Shown: positions 52,933-62,459 of the stretch, piece by piece | How positions within the stretch are numbered: position 1 is the first letter of the stretch | How the letters are laid out: every line of letters starts with the position of its first letter | Assembly (NCBI GenBank): GCA_904395865.1 | Contig: CAJFNY010000065.1 | Coordinates: 1 to 64,000 of the forward strand | Origin: an uncultured Oscillospiraceae bacterium | GTDB lineage: Bacteria; Bacillota; Clostridia; Oscillospirales; Oscillospiraceae | DNA: 64,000 nt | Direction: 5' to 3' | Translations under genes and position numbers: made by a program | Notes under the pieces: generated by a model | The model's input: only the letters and a program-made list of their open reading frames with translations | Told to the model about the DNA's origin: nothing | Databases searched by the model: none

Positions 52933-53636
52933 AGGGGCCGGCCGTCTGGCTGCTGGATCTGCTGTACCCGTCCAAGTGCGTGATGTGCCGGCGGCTCCTC
53001 CGGCGCGACGAGCGGGACGTGTGCACGGCCTGCCTGCGGGCGCTGCCGCTGTACGGCGGCAATCCGGCGCCGGGGCCCTGGTGCCGCGGCGCCGTGGCGG
53101 CCCTGCGGTATGAGGGCGACGTCCGCTCGTCGCTGCTGCGCTTCAAGTTCGGCGGGATGGAGCAGTACGCCGGCTGCTACGGCCGGCTTTTGGCGGCGGC
53201 CTGTGAGCGGCTGCCCCTGGAGGAGATCGACGCCGTCACCTGGGTGCCCGTCAGCCGCCGCCGGCGGCGGAAGCGGGGATACGATCAGGCGCGCCTGCTG
53301 GCCGCGGCCCTGGCCCGGGAGCTGGGGAAGCCCCTGGTGCCGGCGCTGCGCAAATGCCGCGACAATCCGCCCCAGTCCTCACTGGAGGAGGCGGCCCGCC
53401 GCCGGGCCAATGTGCTGGGGGCCTACCGGGTCCTGCCGGCCTGCGCCGGGAAGCGGCTGCTGCTGGTGGACGACATCCGCACCACCGGCGCCACCCTCGA
53501 CGAGGCGGCCCGGGTGCTGCTGACCGGCGGCGCCGGGGCGGTCTGGCAGGCCGTCCTGGCGGCCCGGCCGGATGGCGCGCCGCGGCAGAAGGGCGGCCCG
53601 AATACTGACGAAGCGATGGGTGTGACAGAATGCTGA
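52929..53636 (+). CDS. comF: ComF family protein
   Basis: GTG start overlapping recD2; LLYPSKCVMCRRLLRRDERDVCTACLRALP; PRPP motif LLLVDDIRTTGATLDEAARVL. Confidence 0.92.
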   Translation: MKGPAVWLLDLLYPSKCVMCRRLLRRDERDVCTACLRALPLYGGNPAPGPWCRGAVAALRYEGDVRSSLLRFKFGGMEQYAGCYGRLLAAACERLPLEEIDAVTWVPVSRRRRRKRGYDQARLLAAALARELGKPLVPALRKCRDNPPQSSLEEAARRRANVLGAYRVLPACAGKRLLLVDDIRTTGATLDEAARVLLTGGAGAVWQAVLAARPDGAPRQKGGPNTDEAMGVTEC

Positions 53637-54661
53637 AATTTTCACGGGATCTGGGAATCGATCTGGGCACGGCCAACGTGCTGGTCTACGAGGAGGGCCG
53701 CGGCATCGTCCTGCGGGAGCCCTCCGTGGTGGCGGTGGACAAGAACACCGGCAAGGTGCTGCAGGTGGGCGCCGCCGCCAACAACATGCTCGGCCGCACC
53801 CCCGGCAACGTGGTGGCCCTGCGGCCGCTGCGGGAGGGCGTCATCTCCGACTACGAGATGACGGAGAAGATGCTGGCCCAGTTTATGAAGAAGGTCCAGC
53901 GCCTGGCGGTCGTCAAGCCGCGGGTGGTGGTCAGCGTGCCCAGCGGCATCACCGAGGTGGAGGAGCGGGCCGTGATCCAGGCCACCATGGAGGCCGGCGC
54001 CCGGCGGGTGTACCTGATCGAGGAGCCCTTCGCCGCGGCCCTGGGGGCGGAGATGGACCTGGAGCGCCCCGGCGGCCACATGGTCGTGGACGTGGGCGGC
54101 GGCACCACGGACATCGCGGTGCTGACCATGAACGACGTGGCCGTCTCCTCGTCGCTGAAGGTGGCCGGCCAGGCGTTCGACGAGGCGGTCGTCCGCTACG
54201 TCCGCCGGCGGCACAATGTGCTCATCGGGCCCAACGCCGCCGAGGAGGCGAAGATCACCATCGGCTGCGTCTACGAGCGGGGGCAGGAGGTCTCCATGCT
54301 CGTCAAGGGCCGGGACCTCAAGACCGGCCTGCCCAAAGAGGTGCAGATCAGCTCGGCGGAGCTGCTGGAGGTGTTCAAACGGCCGGCCCGGCAGATCGTG
54401 GACGAGGTGCTGGCGGTGCTGGAGCAGACGTCGCCGGAGCTCGTCTCGGACATCTCCCAGAACGGGATCGTCCTCACCGGCGGCGGCAGCCAGCTCTGGG
54501 GCTTCCCGCAGCTGCTGGCCGAGCGGACGGGCATCGCCTGCAGCCTGGCCGACGACGCCGACTCCTGCGTGGCCCTGGGCTGCGGCAAGAGCCTGCGATG
54601 GATCAATCAGATGCAGGAGGGCACCATAAACCTGGCCCGCCGGAAGCTGATGAAGGAGTAA
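53630..54661 (+). CDS. mreB: Rod shape-determining protein MreB
   Basis: RDLGIDLGTANVLVYEEGRGIVLREPSVVAVD..VVDVGGGTTDIAVLTM. Confidence 0.95.
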   Translation: MLKFSRDLGIDLGTANVLVYEEGRGIVLREPSVVAVDKNTGKVLQVGAAANNMLGRTPGNVVALRPLREGVISDYEMTEKMLAQFMKKVQRLAVVKPRVVVSVPSGITEVEERAVIQATMEAGARRVYLIEEPFAAALGAEMDLERPGGHMVVDVGGGTTDIAVLTMNDVAVSSSLKVAGQAFDEAVVRYVRRRHNVLIGPNAAEEAKITIGCVYERGQEVSMLVKGRDLKTGLPKEVQISSAELLEVFKRPARQIVDEVLAVLEQTSPELVSDISQNGIVLTGGGSQLWGFPQLLAERTGIACSLADDADSCVALGCGKSLRWINQMQEGTINLARRKLMKE

Positions 54662-54734
54662 TAAAATGCAGCGCGCGGGGCGCGGCCCCGCGCGTTTTTG
54701 TACGTCCGCGGATTGGTACGGTAAGGAGGATGGT

Positions 54735-56102
54735 ATGGAACTCAACCGAAAATTCGGACTCGTGACGGCCGTCTGCATGGTGGTGGGGACGGTCATCGGC
54801 TCGGGCGTCTTTTTCAAGGCCCAGACCATCCTCGTGCTCACCGGCGGCGACCTGCCCCTGGGCATTCTGGCCTGGGCGCTGGGCGGCAGCATCATGCTCA
54901 TCTGCTCGCTGGCCTTCGCCGTCCTGGCCACCCGGTACGAGAAGGTCAACGGCCTGGTGGACTACGCCGAGGCCACCGTCGGCAAGGGCTACGCCTACTT
55001 CATCGGCTGGTTCTCGGCGGTCATCTACACGCCGACGCTGACGTCGGTGCTGGCGTGGCTGTCGGCCCGGTACACGCTGGTCTTTCTGACGTCCCTGAAT
55101 CCCGCCCTGGCGGCCGACCCGGTGGCCGGGCCGGAGTGCATGGTGCTGACGCTGTTTTACCTCTGCCTGGCGTACGCCGTCAACACCCTGGGGCCGAGGC
55201 TGGCCGGCAAGCTCCAGGTTTCGACGACGGTGGTGAAGCTGATCCCCCTGTGCCTTATGGCCGTGGTGGGGACGATCTACGGCCTGACCCACGGGATTAC
55301 TCAGACCAACTTCGCGGCAGCTCCGGTGCCGACGGCCTCCGGGAACCCGCTGTTCGCGGCCCTGGTCTCCACGGCCTTTGCCTACGAGGGGTGGATCATC
55401 ACCACGTCCATCAACGCCGAGCTGCGGGATGCCCGGCGCAATCTGCCCCGGGCGCTGATCCTCGGCGCGCTGATCGTCGTGGGCGTGTACGTGGCCTACT
55501 ACGTGGGCGTGGCCGGCGGCGTCCCCACGCAGATGCTCATGGAGCAGGGCGCGTCGGTGGCCTTCACGACGGTGTTCGGCAGTGTGTTCGGGAGCATTCT
55601 CAACCTGTTCGTGGCCGTCTCCTGCCTGGGCACCACCAACGGGCTGATGCTCGGCTGCATCCGCGGCTTTTACGCCCTGGCGGTCCGCGGCCAGGGGCCG
55701 CGGCCGAAGACCTTTGCGTCGGTGGACCGGGTCACGAATCTGCCGGCCAACTCTGCCGCGGCCGGCCTGGCGGTGACGGCCGCCTGGTTCGTGTTCTTCT
55801 ATCTGGCCCAGCTCTCGTCCAGCCCGGACGCCTGGCTGGGGCCGCTGGCGTACGACAGCTCCGAGCTGCCGATCATCACGCTGTACGCCCTCTACCTGCC
55901 GATCCTCGTGATGTTCATGGTCCGGGCCCGGCAGCTGGATCCGGTCCGGCGCTTCGTCATCCCGGTGCTGGCCTGCGGCGGCAGCTGCTTCATGATCGTC
56001 GCCTGCATCTACGCCCACGGCGTCAGCAATCTCTGGTACCTGCTGATGTTCGCCGTCATCATGGCCGTCGGCATGCTCTTCTACCGCCGGCAGAAGGACT
56101 GA
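54735..56102 (+). CDS. APC family amino acid permease
   Basis: LNRKFGLVTAVCMVVGTVIGSGVFFKAQTILVLTGGDLPLGILAWALGG; multi-TM. Confidence 0.93.
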   Translation: MELNRKFGLVTAVCMVVGTVIGSGVFFKAQTILVLTGGDLPLGILAWALGGSIMLICSLAFAVLATRYEKVNGLVDYAEATVGKGYAYFIGWFSAVIYTPTLTSVLAWLSARYTLVFLTSLNPALAADPVAGPECMVLTLFYLCLAYAVNTLGPRLAGKLQVSTTVVKLIPLCLMAVVGTIYGLTHGITQTNFAAAPVPTASGNPLFAALVSTAFAYEGWIITTSINAELRDARRNLPRALILGALIVVGVYVAYYVGVAGGVPTQMLMEQGASVAFTTVFGSVFGSILNLFVAVSCLGTTNGLMLGCIRGFYALAVRGQGPRPKTFASVDRVTNLPANSAAAGLAVTAAWFVFFYLAQLSSSPDAWLGPLAYDSSELPIITLYALYLPILVMFMVRARQLDPVRRFVIPVLACGGSCFMIVACIYAHGVSNLWYLLMFAVIMAVGMLFYRRQKD

Positions 56103-56111
56103 CGAACGAAA

Positions 56112-56150
56112 CGAAGCCCCTCCGGCCTTCGGCCGGAGGGGCTCATTTTG
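56112..56150. terminator. Bidirectional terminator
   Basis: AGCCCCTCCGGCC-ttc-GGCCGGAGGGGCT. Confidence 0.8.
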
Positions 56151-56153
56151 CTG

Positions 56154-57761
56154 TTATTGTTCGGCCTTCGCCGGCCGCCGGAGGAAGCCGGCGTAGACCA
56201 GCATGGCCGCGATGGACCAGAAGTACGCCATCATATACGGCTCCTCGAAGATGTTCTCAAAGTAACAGTGCACCAGCACGCCGCACAGCCCGGCGAACAT
56301 GCCCGCGCACAGCGGGAAGAGGCTCCGCGTCCGGCTCTGCTCCTTCCGCTTCCAGCCGCGGCCCGTGCGGTACAGCACCCGCAGCCCGGTGAACAGCAGC
56401 GCCAGCAGCAGCAGAATGAAGCAGGTGAAGCCCACCCAGCCCATCTCCACGAGGATCTTCAGGTAGTAGTTGTCCACGTAGAAGTAGGAGATCCACTTGT
56501 AGATCTGGTGCTGCATGGCCACGGCGCCGCCGAACATGCCCAGGCCGAAGCCGAACACCGGGCTCATGTTCAGGTAGCTCATGGCGATGGTCCACCGGCT
56601 GCCGCGGCCGCCGTTGTTGGTGGAGGCGGCGAACTCCGGCGTCAGCAGATAGCCGATGCGGCTGGCTACGAACGGCAGGAACAGCGCGCACACCAGCGCC
56701 ACGCACATGAGCGCCAGCAGCCGCCGGTCCACCAGCAGCGCGAAGATCAGAATCACTACGGCCATGGCCATCCACGCGCCGCGGGACATGGTGAACAGGC
56801 ACGCAAAGCACATGCAGAACGTCACGAGCCAGAAGAACAGCTTCGCCTTCCAGTTCCGGACGTAGTAGGCGAGGCCCGCGGCCATGGGCGCAAAGAGCAC
56901 CATGAAGTCGCCCATGATGTTGGGGCTGCCGAAGATCGAGTAGACGCGGGTGCGCACGTCGGCCTCGGCCTGGTCGGTCCAGTTGGAGGGGATCGGCACG
57001 GCCACGATATACTGGTAGATGCCGTGGAGCGAGATCAGGAACGCCGCCAGCACCAGCACCAGATACAGCCGGATCAGATCCCGGTCGTCCCGGATCAGGC
57101 GGGAGATCAGATAGAACCACACCATGTACTGCACCGTGGCCCGATAGCCGCTGACGGCAATGGAGAAGAACGGGCTGACCACGAACATCAGCGCCAGACC
57201 GACGCCCACGAACAGGAACACCGGCGTGTCCATGGGATTGACCCGGGGCGTCAGGGGCTGCGGCGCGCGCATCCGGTCGTAGAGCACCCACAGCACGGCC
57301 AGCAGCATCAGGCACTCGTCCCACACCGACGGCAGCACCGGCAGCGTCAGCACGTCCCGGAGCGCGTAGTCGATCAGGCAGTAGAGCCCCACGGCCGTCA
57401 GCACGAAGGCCGTCAGCCCCCCGCGGAACAGCCAGCCCAGGATCCGGCTGCTGCGGCCGCAGCGGAAGACGGCGCCGTAGATCCGGTACACCAGGCTGCT
57501 GCGCACCGCCGGCATGAGCACCTGGCCGAAGCGCCACAGCACCCGGTTCCACCAGGCCAGCAGCCGCGTCACGGCGGCGGAGCGGCTCGTCCCGTCGGAG
57601 CAGCCCAGGATCCGGGCGCCGATGCGGTGCGTCCGGGACGCCCGGAAGGATGCGCCGATCCGCAGCCCAAGCCGCCGCAGGCCGCTCCCGCGCCAGCACA
57701 CGGCGATGGCCATGCACAGCCGCCACAGGAGGCTGCCATGCAGCACGTCAGCCATTCTCAT
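56154..57761 (-). CDS. O-antigen ligase family membrane protein
   Basis: Multi-TM; FGSPNIMGDFMVLFAPMAAG..MSRGAWMAMAVV..FGFGLGMFGGA. Confidence 0.85.
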   Translation of the reverse strand: MRMADVLHGSLLWRLCMAIAVCWRGSGLRRLGLRIGASFRASRTHRIGARILGCSDGTSRSAAVTRLLAWWNRVLWRFGQVLMPAVRSSLVYRIYGAVFRCGRSSRILGWLFRGGLTAFVLTAVGLYCLIDYALRDVLTLPVLPSVWDECLMLLAVLWVLYDRMRAPQPLTPRVNPMDTPVFLFVGVGLALMFVVSPFFSIAVSGYRATVQYMVWFYLISRLIRDDRDLIRLYLVLVLAAFLISLHGIYQYIVAVPIPSNWTDQAEADVRTRVYSIFGSPNIMGDFMVLFAPMAAGLAYYVRNWKAKLFFWLVTFCMCFACLFTMSRGAWMAMAVVILIFALLVDRRLLALMCVALVCALFLPFVASRIGYLLTPEFAASTNNGGRGSRWTIAMSYLNMSPVFGFGLGMFGGAVAMQHQIYKWISYFYVDNYYLKILVEMGWVGFTCFILLLLALLFTGLRVLYRTGRGWKRKEQSRTRSLFPLCAGMFAGLCGVLVHCYFENIFEEPYMMAYFWSIAAMLVYAGFLRRPAKAEQ

Positions 57762-58257
57762 CGACGATCTCCACCGAGGTGACGGTGCCGGTGAACTCAA
57801 TGTCCACGGTCTTGACGATGTGGGACTTGCCCACGCGGACCTCCTGGGAGCCGACCGCGTAGGCGTTGGCGGCCCGGGAGACCTTCGTCTCGATGGTGAA
57901 GCGCAGGTCGCGGGCGCTGGGGTCCTCCACCTGCAGGGCGTTGCCGTCGGCGTCCACGACGGTCTCCATGTGCGGCTCAATGACGCAGTCGGTCACGTAG
58001 CCGTCCAGCAGGTCGCCGTTGCTCATCAGCTGGCCGCCGATGTCGGCCACGGCGCCCTCGGCGGCGTCGGGGTTGACGTTGGCGCAGACCACTTCATACC
58101 GCAGCGTGGCGGCGTTGCTGTTGATGGCTTCGGTGACGGCGCTGCCGCCCAGCTTCCAGGCCACGGCGGCCACGCCGGCGACGATCACCAGCACCACGAT
58201 CAGGTCGATCAGATTGACCTTGCCGAACAGCTTGCCTTTTTCGTCCAGGATTTTCAC
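57748..58257 (-). CDS. DUF4330 domain-containing protein
   Basis: GTG start; KILDEKGKLFGKVNLIDLIVVLVIVAGVAAVAWKLGG. Confidence 0.88.
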   Translation of the reverse strand: MKILDEKGKLFGKVNLIDLIVVLVIVAGVAAVAWKLGGSAVTEAINSNAATLRYEVVCANVNPDAAEGAVADIGGQLMSNGDLLDGYVTDCVIEPHMETVVDADGNALQVEDPSARDLRFTIETKVSRAANAYAVGSQEVRVGKSHIVKTVDIEFTGTVTSVEIVDENG

Positions 58258-58426
58258 GTGATTTCCTCCTAAGAATGCGCATTTTTCGGATTCAGGCTTG
58301 ATTCCGGCGGGCAAGTATACTATCATGACATTGCTCCGGCGCGGGAAAAACCGCAGCGGCGGTTTCTTCGATAGATTATACCGGATTTTCCCGGTTTCCA
58401 CAAGAACCTTTTCGGGGAGTGCGTCT

Positions 58427-60643
58427 ATGAAAATCATCCATCTCATCTCCGGCGGCGACGTAGGCGGCGCCAAGACCCATGTGCTGTCCCTGCTGGAGGG
58501 CCTTGGGCGGACGGAGCAGGTGCGTCTCGTCTGCTTCATGGAGGGGCCCTTCGCCGCCGAGGCGCGGGCGCTGGGCATCGACACGGTCATCCTGTCCAGC
58601 CGCAACGTGCTGCGGGTGGTGTCCGCCCTGGCCGGGGAGATCAACGGCGGCGGCTACCAGGTGGTCCACTGCCACGGCGCCCGGGCCAATCTGATCGGCG
58701 CGCTGCTGCGGCCGCGGATCCGCGTGCCCGTCGTCACCACCGTCCACTCTGACTACCGGCTGGACTATCTGGGCCGCCCGCTCCACCGACTGACGTACGG
58801 CACCATCAACTCTGTCTGCCTGCGGCGGATCCCGTACCACATCGGCGTGTCCAACGCCATGGCGGAGCTGCTGATCTCCCGGGGCTTCGACCCGCAGACC
58901 ATGTTCTCCATCTACAACGGCGTCCGCTTCGCCGATGCGCACCCGGCCATGGACCGGGCGGCGTACCTGCGGTCGGTGGGCCTGGAGGCGGGGCCGGACA
59001 CGGTGGTGTTCGGCATTGCGGCGCGGCTCTCGGCGGTGAAGGACGTGGCGACGCTGATCCGCGCCTTCGCCGCCGCCGTCCGGCAGGCGCCGTCCATCCG
59101 CCTGCTGATCGCCGGCGATGGCGAGCAGGCCGCCGAGCTGCGCCGGCTGGCCGGCGAGCTCTGCCCGGAGGGGACCGTAATCTTCGCCGGCTGGGTCTCG
59201 GATATGGACAGCTTTTACGGCGCCATCGACGTCAATACGCTCACCAGCCTGTCCGAGACGTTCCCGTACGCCCTGACCGAGGGCGCCCGCTTCCGCTGCC
59301 CCACGGTGGCCTCCCGGGTGGGCGGCGTGCCCGACCTGATTGAGGACGGCGTCACCGGGCTGCTGTTCGAGCCGCGGGACGCCGAGGGCCTGGCCGCCTG
59401 CCTGCTGCGCCTGGCCGGGGACCCGGCCCTGCGGGCGCGGCTGGGCGAAAGCCTGTACGAGCGGGCCCGGCGGGACTTCTCCGCCGAGGCCACCGTGGAG
59501 CGGCAGAAGGAGATCTACCGGGTGCTGCTCCGCCGGGCCGACCGCCCGGCCCGGAAGCGGGACGGCGTCCTGATCTGCGGCGCCTACGGCAAGGGAAACG
59601 CCGGTGACGACGCCATTCTCGACGCCATCATCGGCCAGATGCGCCACATCGACCCGGACCTGCCGCTGTACGTCCTGACCAGGACGCCCCGGGAGACGAA
59701 GATCCGCTACCGGATCGGCGCGGTGTATACCTTCAATGTGCCCGGCTTTCTCCGGATCATGCGGCGCACGCGGCTGTATCTCAACGGCGGCGGCAGCCTG
59801 ATCCAAGACGTGACGAGCACCCGCTCCCTCCGGTACTACCTGCTGAGCATCCGCTGCGCCAGGGCCACCGGCAACCGCGTGCTCATGTACGGCTGCGGCA
59901 TCGGGCCGGTGAACCGTCCGGCCAACGTCCGCCGGGCGGCCCGGACCATCGACGCCTGCGTCGACGCCGTGACCCTGCGGGAGGACACCTCCCGGGAGGA
60001 ACTGCGGCGCATGGGCGTGACGCAGCCCGAGATCCGCGTCACCGCCGACCCGGCCCTGCTGCTGGAGCCGGCGCCCACCGAGCGGGTGGACGGCTGGTTC
60101 CTGCGCCACGGCCTGGACCCGGCGGGGGCGTACGTGCTGTTCGTCCTGCGGCCGTGGGAGGGCTTCGATCAGCGGGCGGCCGCCTTCGGCCGCGCCGCCG
60201 CCGAGCTCCGGGACCGCACCGGCGCGCAGCCGCTGTTCCTGGCCCTGGAGCCGGGCCGCGACCTGCCGGCCTGCCGGCAGGCCGCCGAGGCCGCCGGCGG
60301 GGACTGCCCGGTGCTGCCGGTGCCGGACGACGGCCGGCTCATCGTCGGCGTTCTGGGGCGGATGCAGGCCGTCGTCTCCATGCGGCTCCACGCGCTGATC
60401 TTCGCGGCCGCCGCCGGCACGCCGGTGGTGGGCGCGGTGTACGACCCGAAGGTGCGCGCCTTCCTGGACTACCTGGGCAAGCGCCACTACCTGCCTCTGG
60501 ATCAGGTGACGGCCGACGGCCTGGTGGCCGCCGTGGAGGAGGCCGTGGCCGACGGCGGCAACGACCAGACCGCCGTGGCGCAGCTGCGCGCCCTGGCGGC
60601 GGAGAACGAGGCCATGGCCCGGAAGTTTTTGGAGGAAGCATGA
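58427..60643 (+). CDS. csaB: Fusion of GT4 glycosyltransferase and polysaccharide pyruvyl transferase CsaB
   Basis: N-terminus MKIIHLISGGDVGGAKTHVLSLLEGLG..; C-terminus GVLICGAYGKGNAGDDAILDAIIGQMRHIDPDLPLYVLTRTP..LYLNGGGSLIQDVTSTRSLRYYL. Confidence 0.9.
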   Translation: MKIIHLISGGDVGGAKTHVLSLLEGLGRTEQVRLVCFMEGPFAAEARALGIDTVILSSRNVLRVVSALAGEINGGGYQVVHCHGARANLIGALLRPRIRVPVVTTVHSDYRLDYLGRPLHRLTYGTINSVCLRRIPYHIGVSNAMAELLISRGFDPQTMFSIYNGVRFADAHPAMDRAAYLRSVGLEAGPDTVVFGIAARLSAVKDVATLIRAFAAAVRQAPSIRLLIAGDGEQAAELRRLAGELCPEGTVIFAGWVSDMDSFYGAIDVNTLTSLSETFPYALTEGARFRCPTVASRVGGVPDLIEDGVTGLLFEPRDAEGLAACLLRLAGDPALRARLGESLYERARRDFSAEATVERQKEIYRVLLRRADRPARKRDGVLICGAYGKGNAGDDAILDAIIGQMRHIDPDLPLYVLTRTPRETKIRYRIGAVYTFNVPGFLRIMRRTRLYLNGGGSLIQDVTSTRSLRYYLLSIRCARATGNRVLMYGCGIGPVNRPANVRRAARTIDACVDAVTLREDTSREELRRMGVTQPEIRVTADPALLLEPAPTERVDGWFLRHGLDPAGAYVLFVLRPWEGFDQRAAAFGRAAAELRDRTGAQPLFLALEPGRDLPACRQAAEAAGGDCPVLPVPDDGRLIVGVLGRMQAVVSMRLHALIFAAAAGTPVVGAVYDPKVRAFLDYLGKRHYLPLDQVTADGLVAAVEEAVADGGNDQTAVAQLRALAAENEAMARKFLEEA

Positions 60644-61788
60644 AGCAGATCGTCTGTCTCGCCACGTCTCCGTGGTATCCGATTCCCACGCGCAAGCAGC
60701 AGGTCATGCGCCGGCTGCACGACGCGGAGGTGCTGTATTTCGACCCGGCCGTCTCCCTGCTGGCGCCGCTGAAGGACCGCTCCGCGGCCGAAAAGCTCCG
60801 GGCCTGGAAGGCCCCCGGCCAGAAGGTCACGGACCACGTGACGGTCTACGGCCTGCCGCCGGTGTGGCCCTTTTACAACAAGTACCGCTGGATCAACCGC
60901 CGGAACCAGCGCCGGGCCGCCGCCTGGATCCGGCAGGTGATGGAGCGGCACGGCTTCGAAAAGCCGGTGCTCTGGGTGTACTCGCCGGTCTGCGCCGATC
61001 TGGTGGAGCACGTGCCCCACAGCGCCCTGGTCTACGACTGCGTCGACCGCCACTCGGCCTACGGCGGCCTCATGGATCCGGCCCTGGTGGACCGGATGGA
61101 GCTGGAGCTGGCGGCCAGGTGCGACATGGTGTTCGCCACCGCCGAGCCCCTCTGCCGGCGGCTCCGGGAGGCCAACCCCCGGGCGGCCTTCATCCCCAAC
61201 GGCGCCGACGACGCGCTCTTCCGTCAGGCGGCCAGTCCGCGGCCGCTGCCGGCGGATCTGGCGGACGTGCCCGAGCCGCGCCTGGGCTTCGTGGGAGCGC
61301 TGCAGCGGTGCATCGAGTACGGCTGGGTGGAAAACGCGGCCCGGCGCAACCCCGGGTGGAGCTTCGTGTTCATCGGCGGGGAGAAGCCCGGCGTGGACCT
61401 GTCGGCCCTGAAGGCCCTGCCCAACGTCAGCTTCCTGGGGCTCAAGCCCCATGAGACGCTGCCGGACTACCTGGCCAATTTCCAGGTCCTGCTGAACCTG
61501 TTCGACGACAGCGACCTGAGCCGCGACGTCAGCCCCCTGAAGTTCTACGAGTACCTGGCCACGGGTAAGCCCATCGTCTCCACGCCGCAGCCGGCGCAGG
61601 TGCAGGCGTACGCGTCCATCATCCAGATCGCCCGGTCCGCCGACGAGTTTGCCGACCGCTGCGCCGAGGCCCTGGACGACACCGCGCCGGAGCGCACGGA
61701 AGCCCGCCTGGAGGCCGGCCGCCGCAGCTCCTGGGACGCCCGGGTGGGGGAGATGGAAGAGACCCTCCGCGCCATGGGCATTCTGTAA
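60640..61788 (+). CDS. Glycosyltransferase (GT-B type)
   Basis: ATG overlaps the csaB stop; ALVYDCVDRHSAYGGLMDPALVDRMELELAARCDMVFATAEPL..FIPNGADDALF..YLATGKPIVSTP. Confidence 0.9.
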   Translation: MKQIVCLATSPWYPIPTRKQQVMRRLHDAEVLYFDPAVSLLAPLKDRSAAEKLRAWKAPGQKVTDHVTVYGLPPVWPFYNKYRWINRRNQRRAAAWIRQVMERHGFEKPVLWVYSPVCADLVEHVPHSALVYDCVDRHSAYGGLMDPALVDRMELELAARCDMVFATAEPLCRRLREANPRAAFIPNGADDALFRQAASPRPLPADLADVPEPRLGFVGALQRCIEYGWVENAARRNPGWSFVFIGGEKPGVDLSALKALPNVSFLGLKPHETLPDYLANFQVLLNLFDDSDLSRDVSPLKFYEYLATGKPIVSTPQPAQVQAYASIIQIARSADEFADRCAEALDDTAPERTEARLEAGRRSSWDARVGEMEETLRAMGIL

Positions 61789-61806
61789 ACCGAATCCGTA
61801 CCGCCG

Positions 61807-61846
61807 CCGGGCGGCCTGCAGAGACGTGCAGGCCGCCCGGCCTTTC
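61807..61846 (+). terminator. Terminator of the polysaccharide operon
   Basis: CCGGGCGGCCTGCA-gagacg-TGCAGGCCGCCCGGCCTTTC. Confidence 0.8.
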
Positions 61847-61859
61847 GTTGACCGTAACA

Positions 61860-61873
61860 CGAACATACGTTCA
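61860..61873. promoter_or_regulatory. Candidate LexA (SOS) box
   Basis: CGAACATACGTTCA vs Firmicutes consensus CGAACRNRYGTTYG (one mismatch). Confidence 0.6.
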
Positions 61874-61943
61874 AAAATAGCGAAAACAGCGGAAAACCCC
61901 GCGGAGCTGCCAAATTTTTCACGGGAAAAATTCGCCGCGGGGA

Positions 61944-61972
61944 TTGCAATCTTTGGAAAGAGCATGTATAGT
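61944..61972 (+). promoter_or_regulatory. Sigma-A-like promoter upstream of mraZ
   Basis: TTGCAA - 17 bp - TATAGT. Confidence 0.7.
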
Positions 61973-61978
61973 ATAGCT

Positions 61979-62016
61979 AAGTGGAGCGCCAGGGATAAGA
62001 AATGGTGTGAAGTGGA
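61979..62016 (+). promoter_or_regulatory. Candidate MraZ-box repeats
   Basis: AAGTGGAGCGCCAGGGATAAGAAATGGTGTGAAGTGGAAAG; TGG/GGG motifs at roughly 10-11-bp spacing upstream of mraZ. Confidence 0.5.
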
Positions 62017-62042
62017 AAGCCTGCGGAAAGGGGGGACGGCCC

Positions 62043-62459
62043 ATGTACGGAAAGTACCGGCATTCGGTGGATCCGAAGGGCCGTCTGTTCGTTCCGGCCA
62101 AGCTCCGTGACGAGCTGGGCGAGTCGTTCTACGTGACGCTGGGGCTGGACCACTGCCTGTCCGTCTACACCGAGGCCGGCTGGCAGAGCATCCTGGAGCG
62201 GTACAACGCGCTGCCCATGTCCCAGGCGCGGAAGATGCGCTTCCTCTTTGCCAACGCGGCCCGGTGCGAGCCGGACCGGCAGGGGCGCTTCCTGATCCCG
62301 GCGGAGCTCCGGCAGTACGCCGGCCTGGGCCAGGACGTGACGTTCATCGGCCAGGGCAACCACGCCGAGATCTGGGACACGGCGGCCTATGAGGCGCTGG
62401 AGCAGGAGACGCTGACGCCGGAGAACCTGGCGGCGGCCATGGAGGAGCTGGGCTTCTGA
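62043..62459 (+). CDS. mraZ: Transcriptional regulator MraZ
   Basis: MYGKYRHSVDPKGRLFVPAKLRDELGESFYVTLGLDHCLSVY. Confidence 0.97.
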   Translation: MYGKYRHSVDPKGRLFVPAKLRDELGESFYVTLGLDHCLSVYTEAGWQSILERYNALPMSQARKMRFLFANAARCEPDRQGRFLIPAELRQYAGLGQDVTFIGQGNHAEIWDTAAYEALEQETLTPENLAAAMEELGF

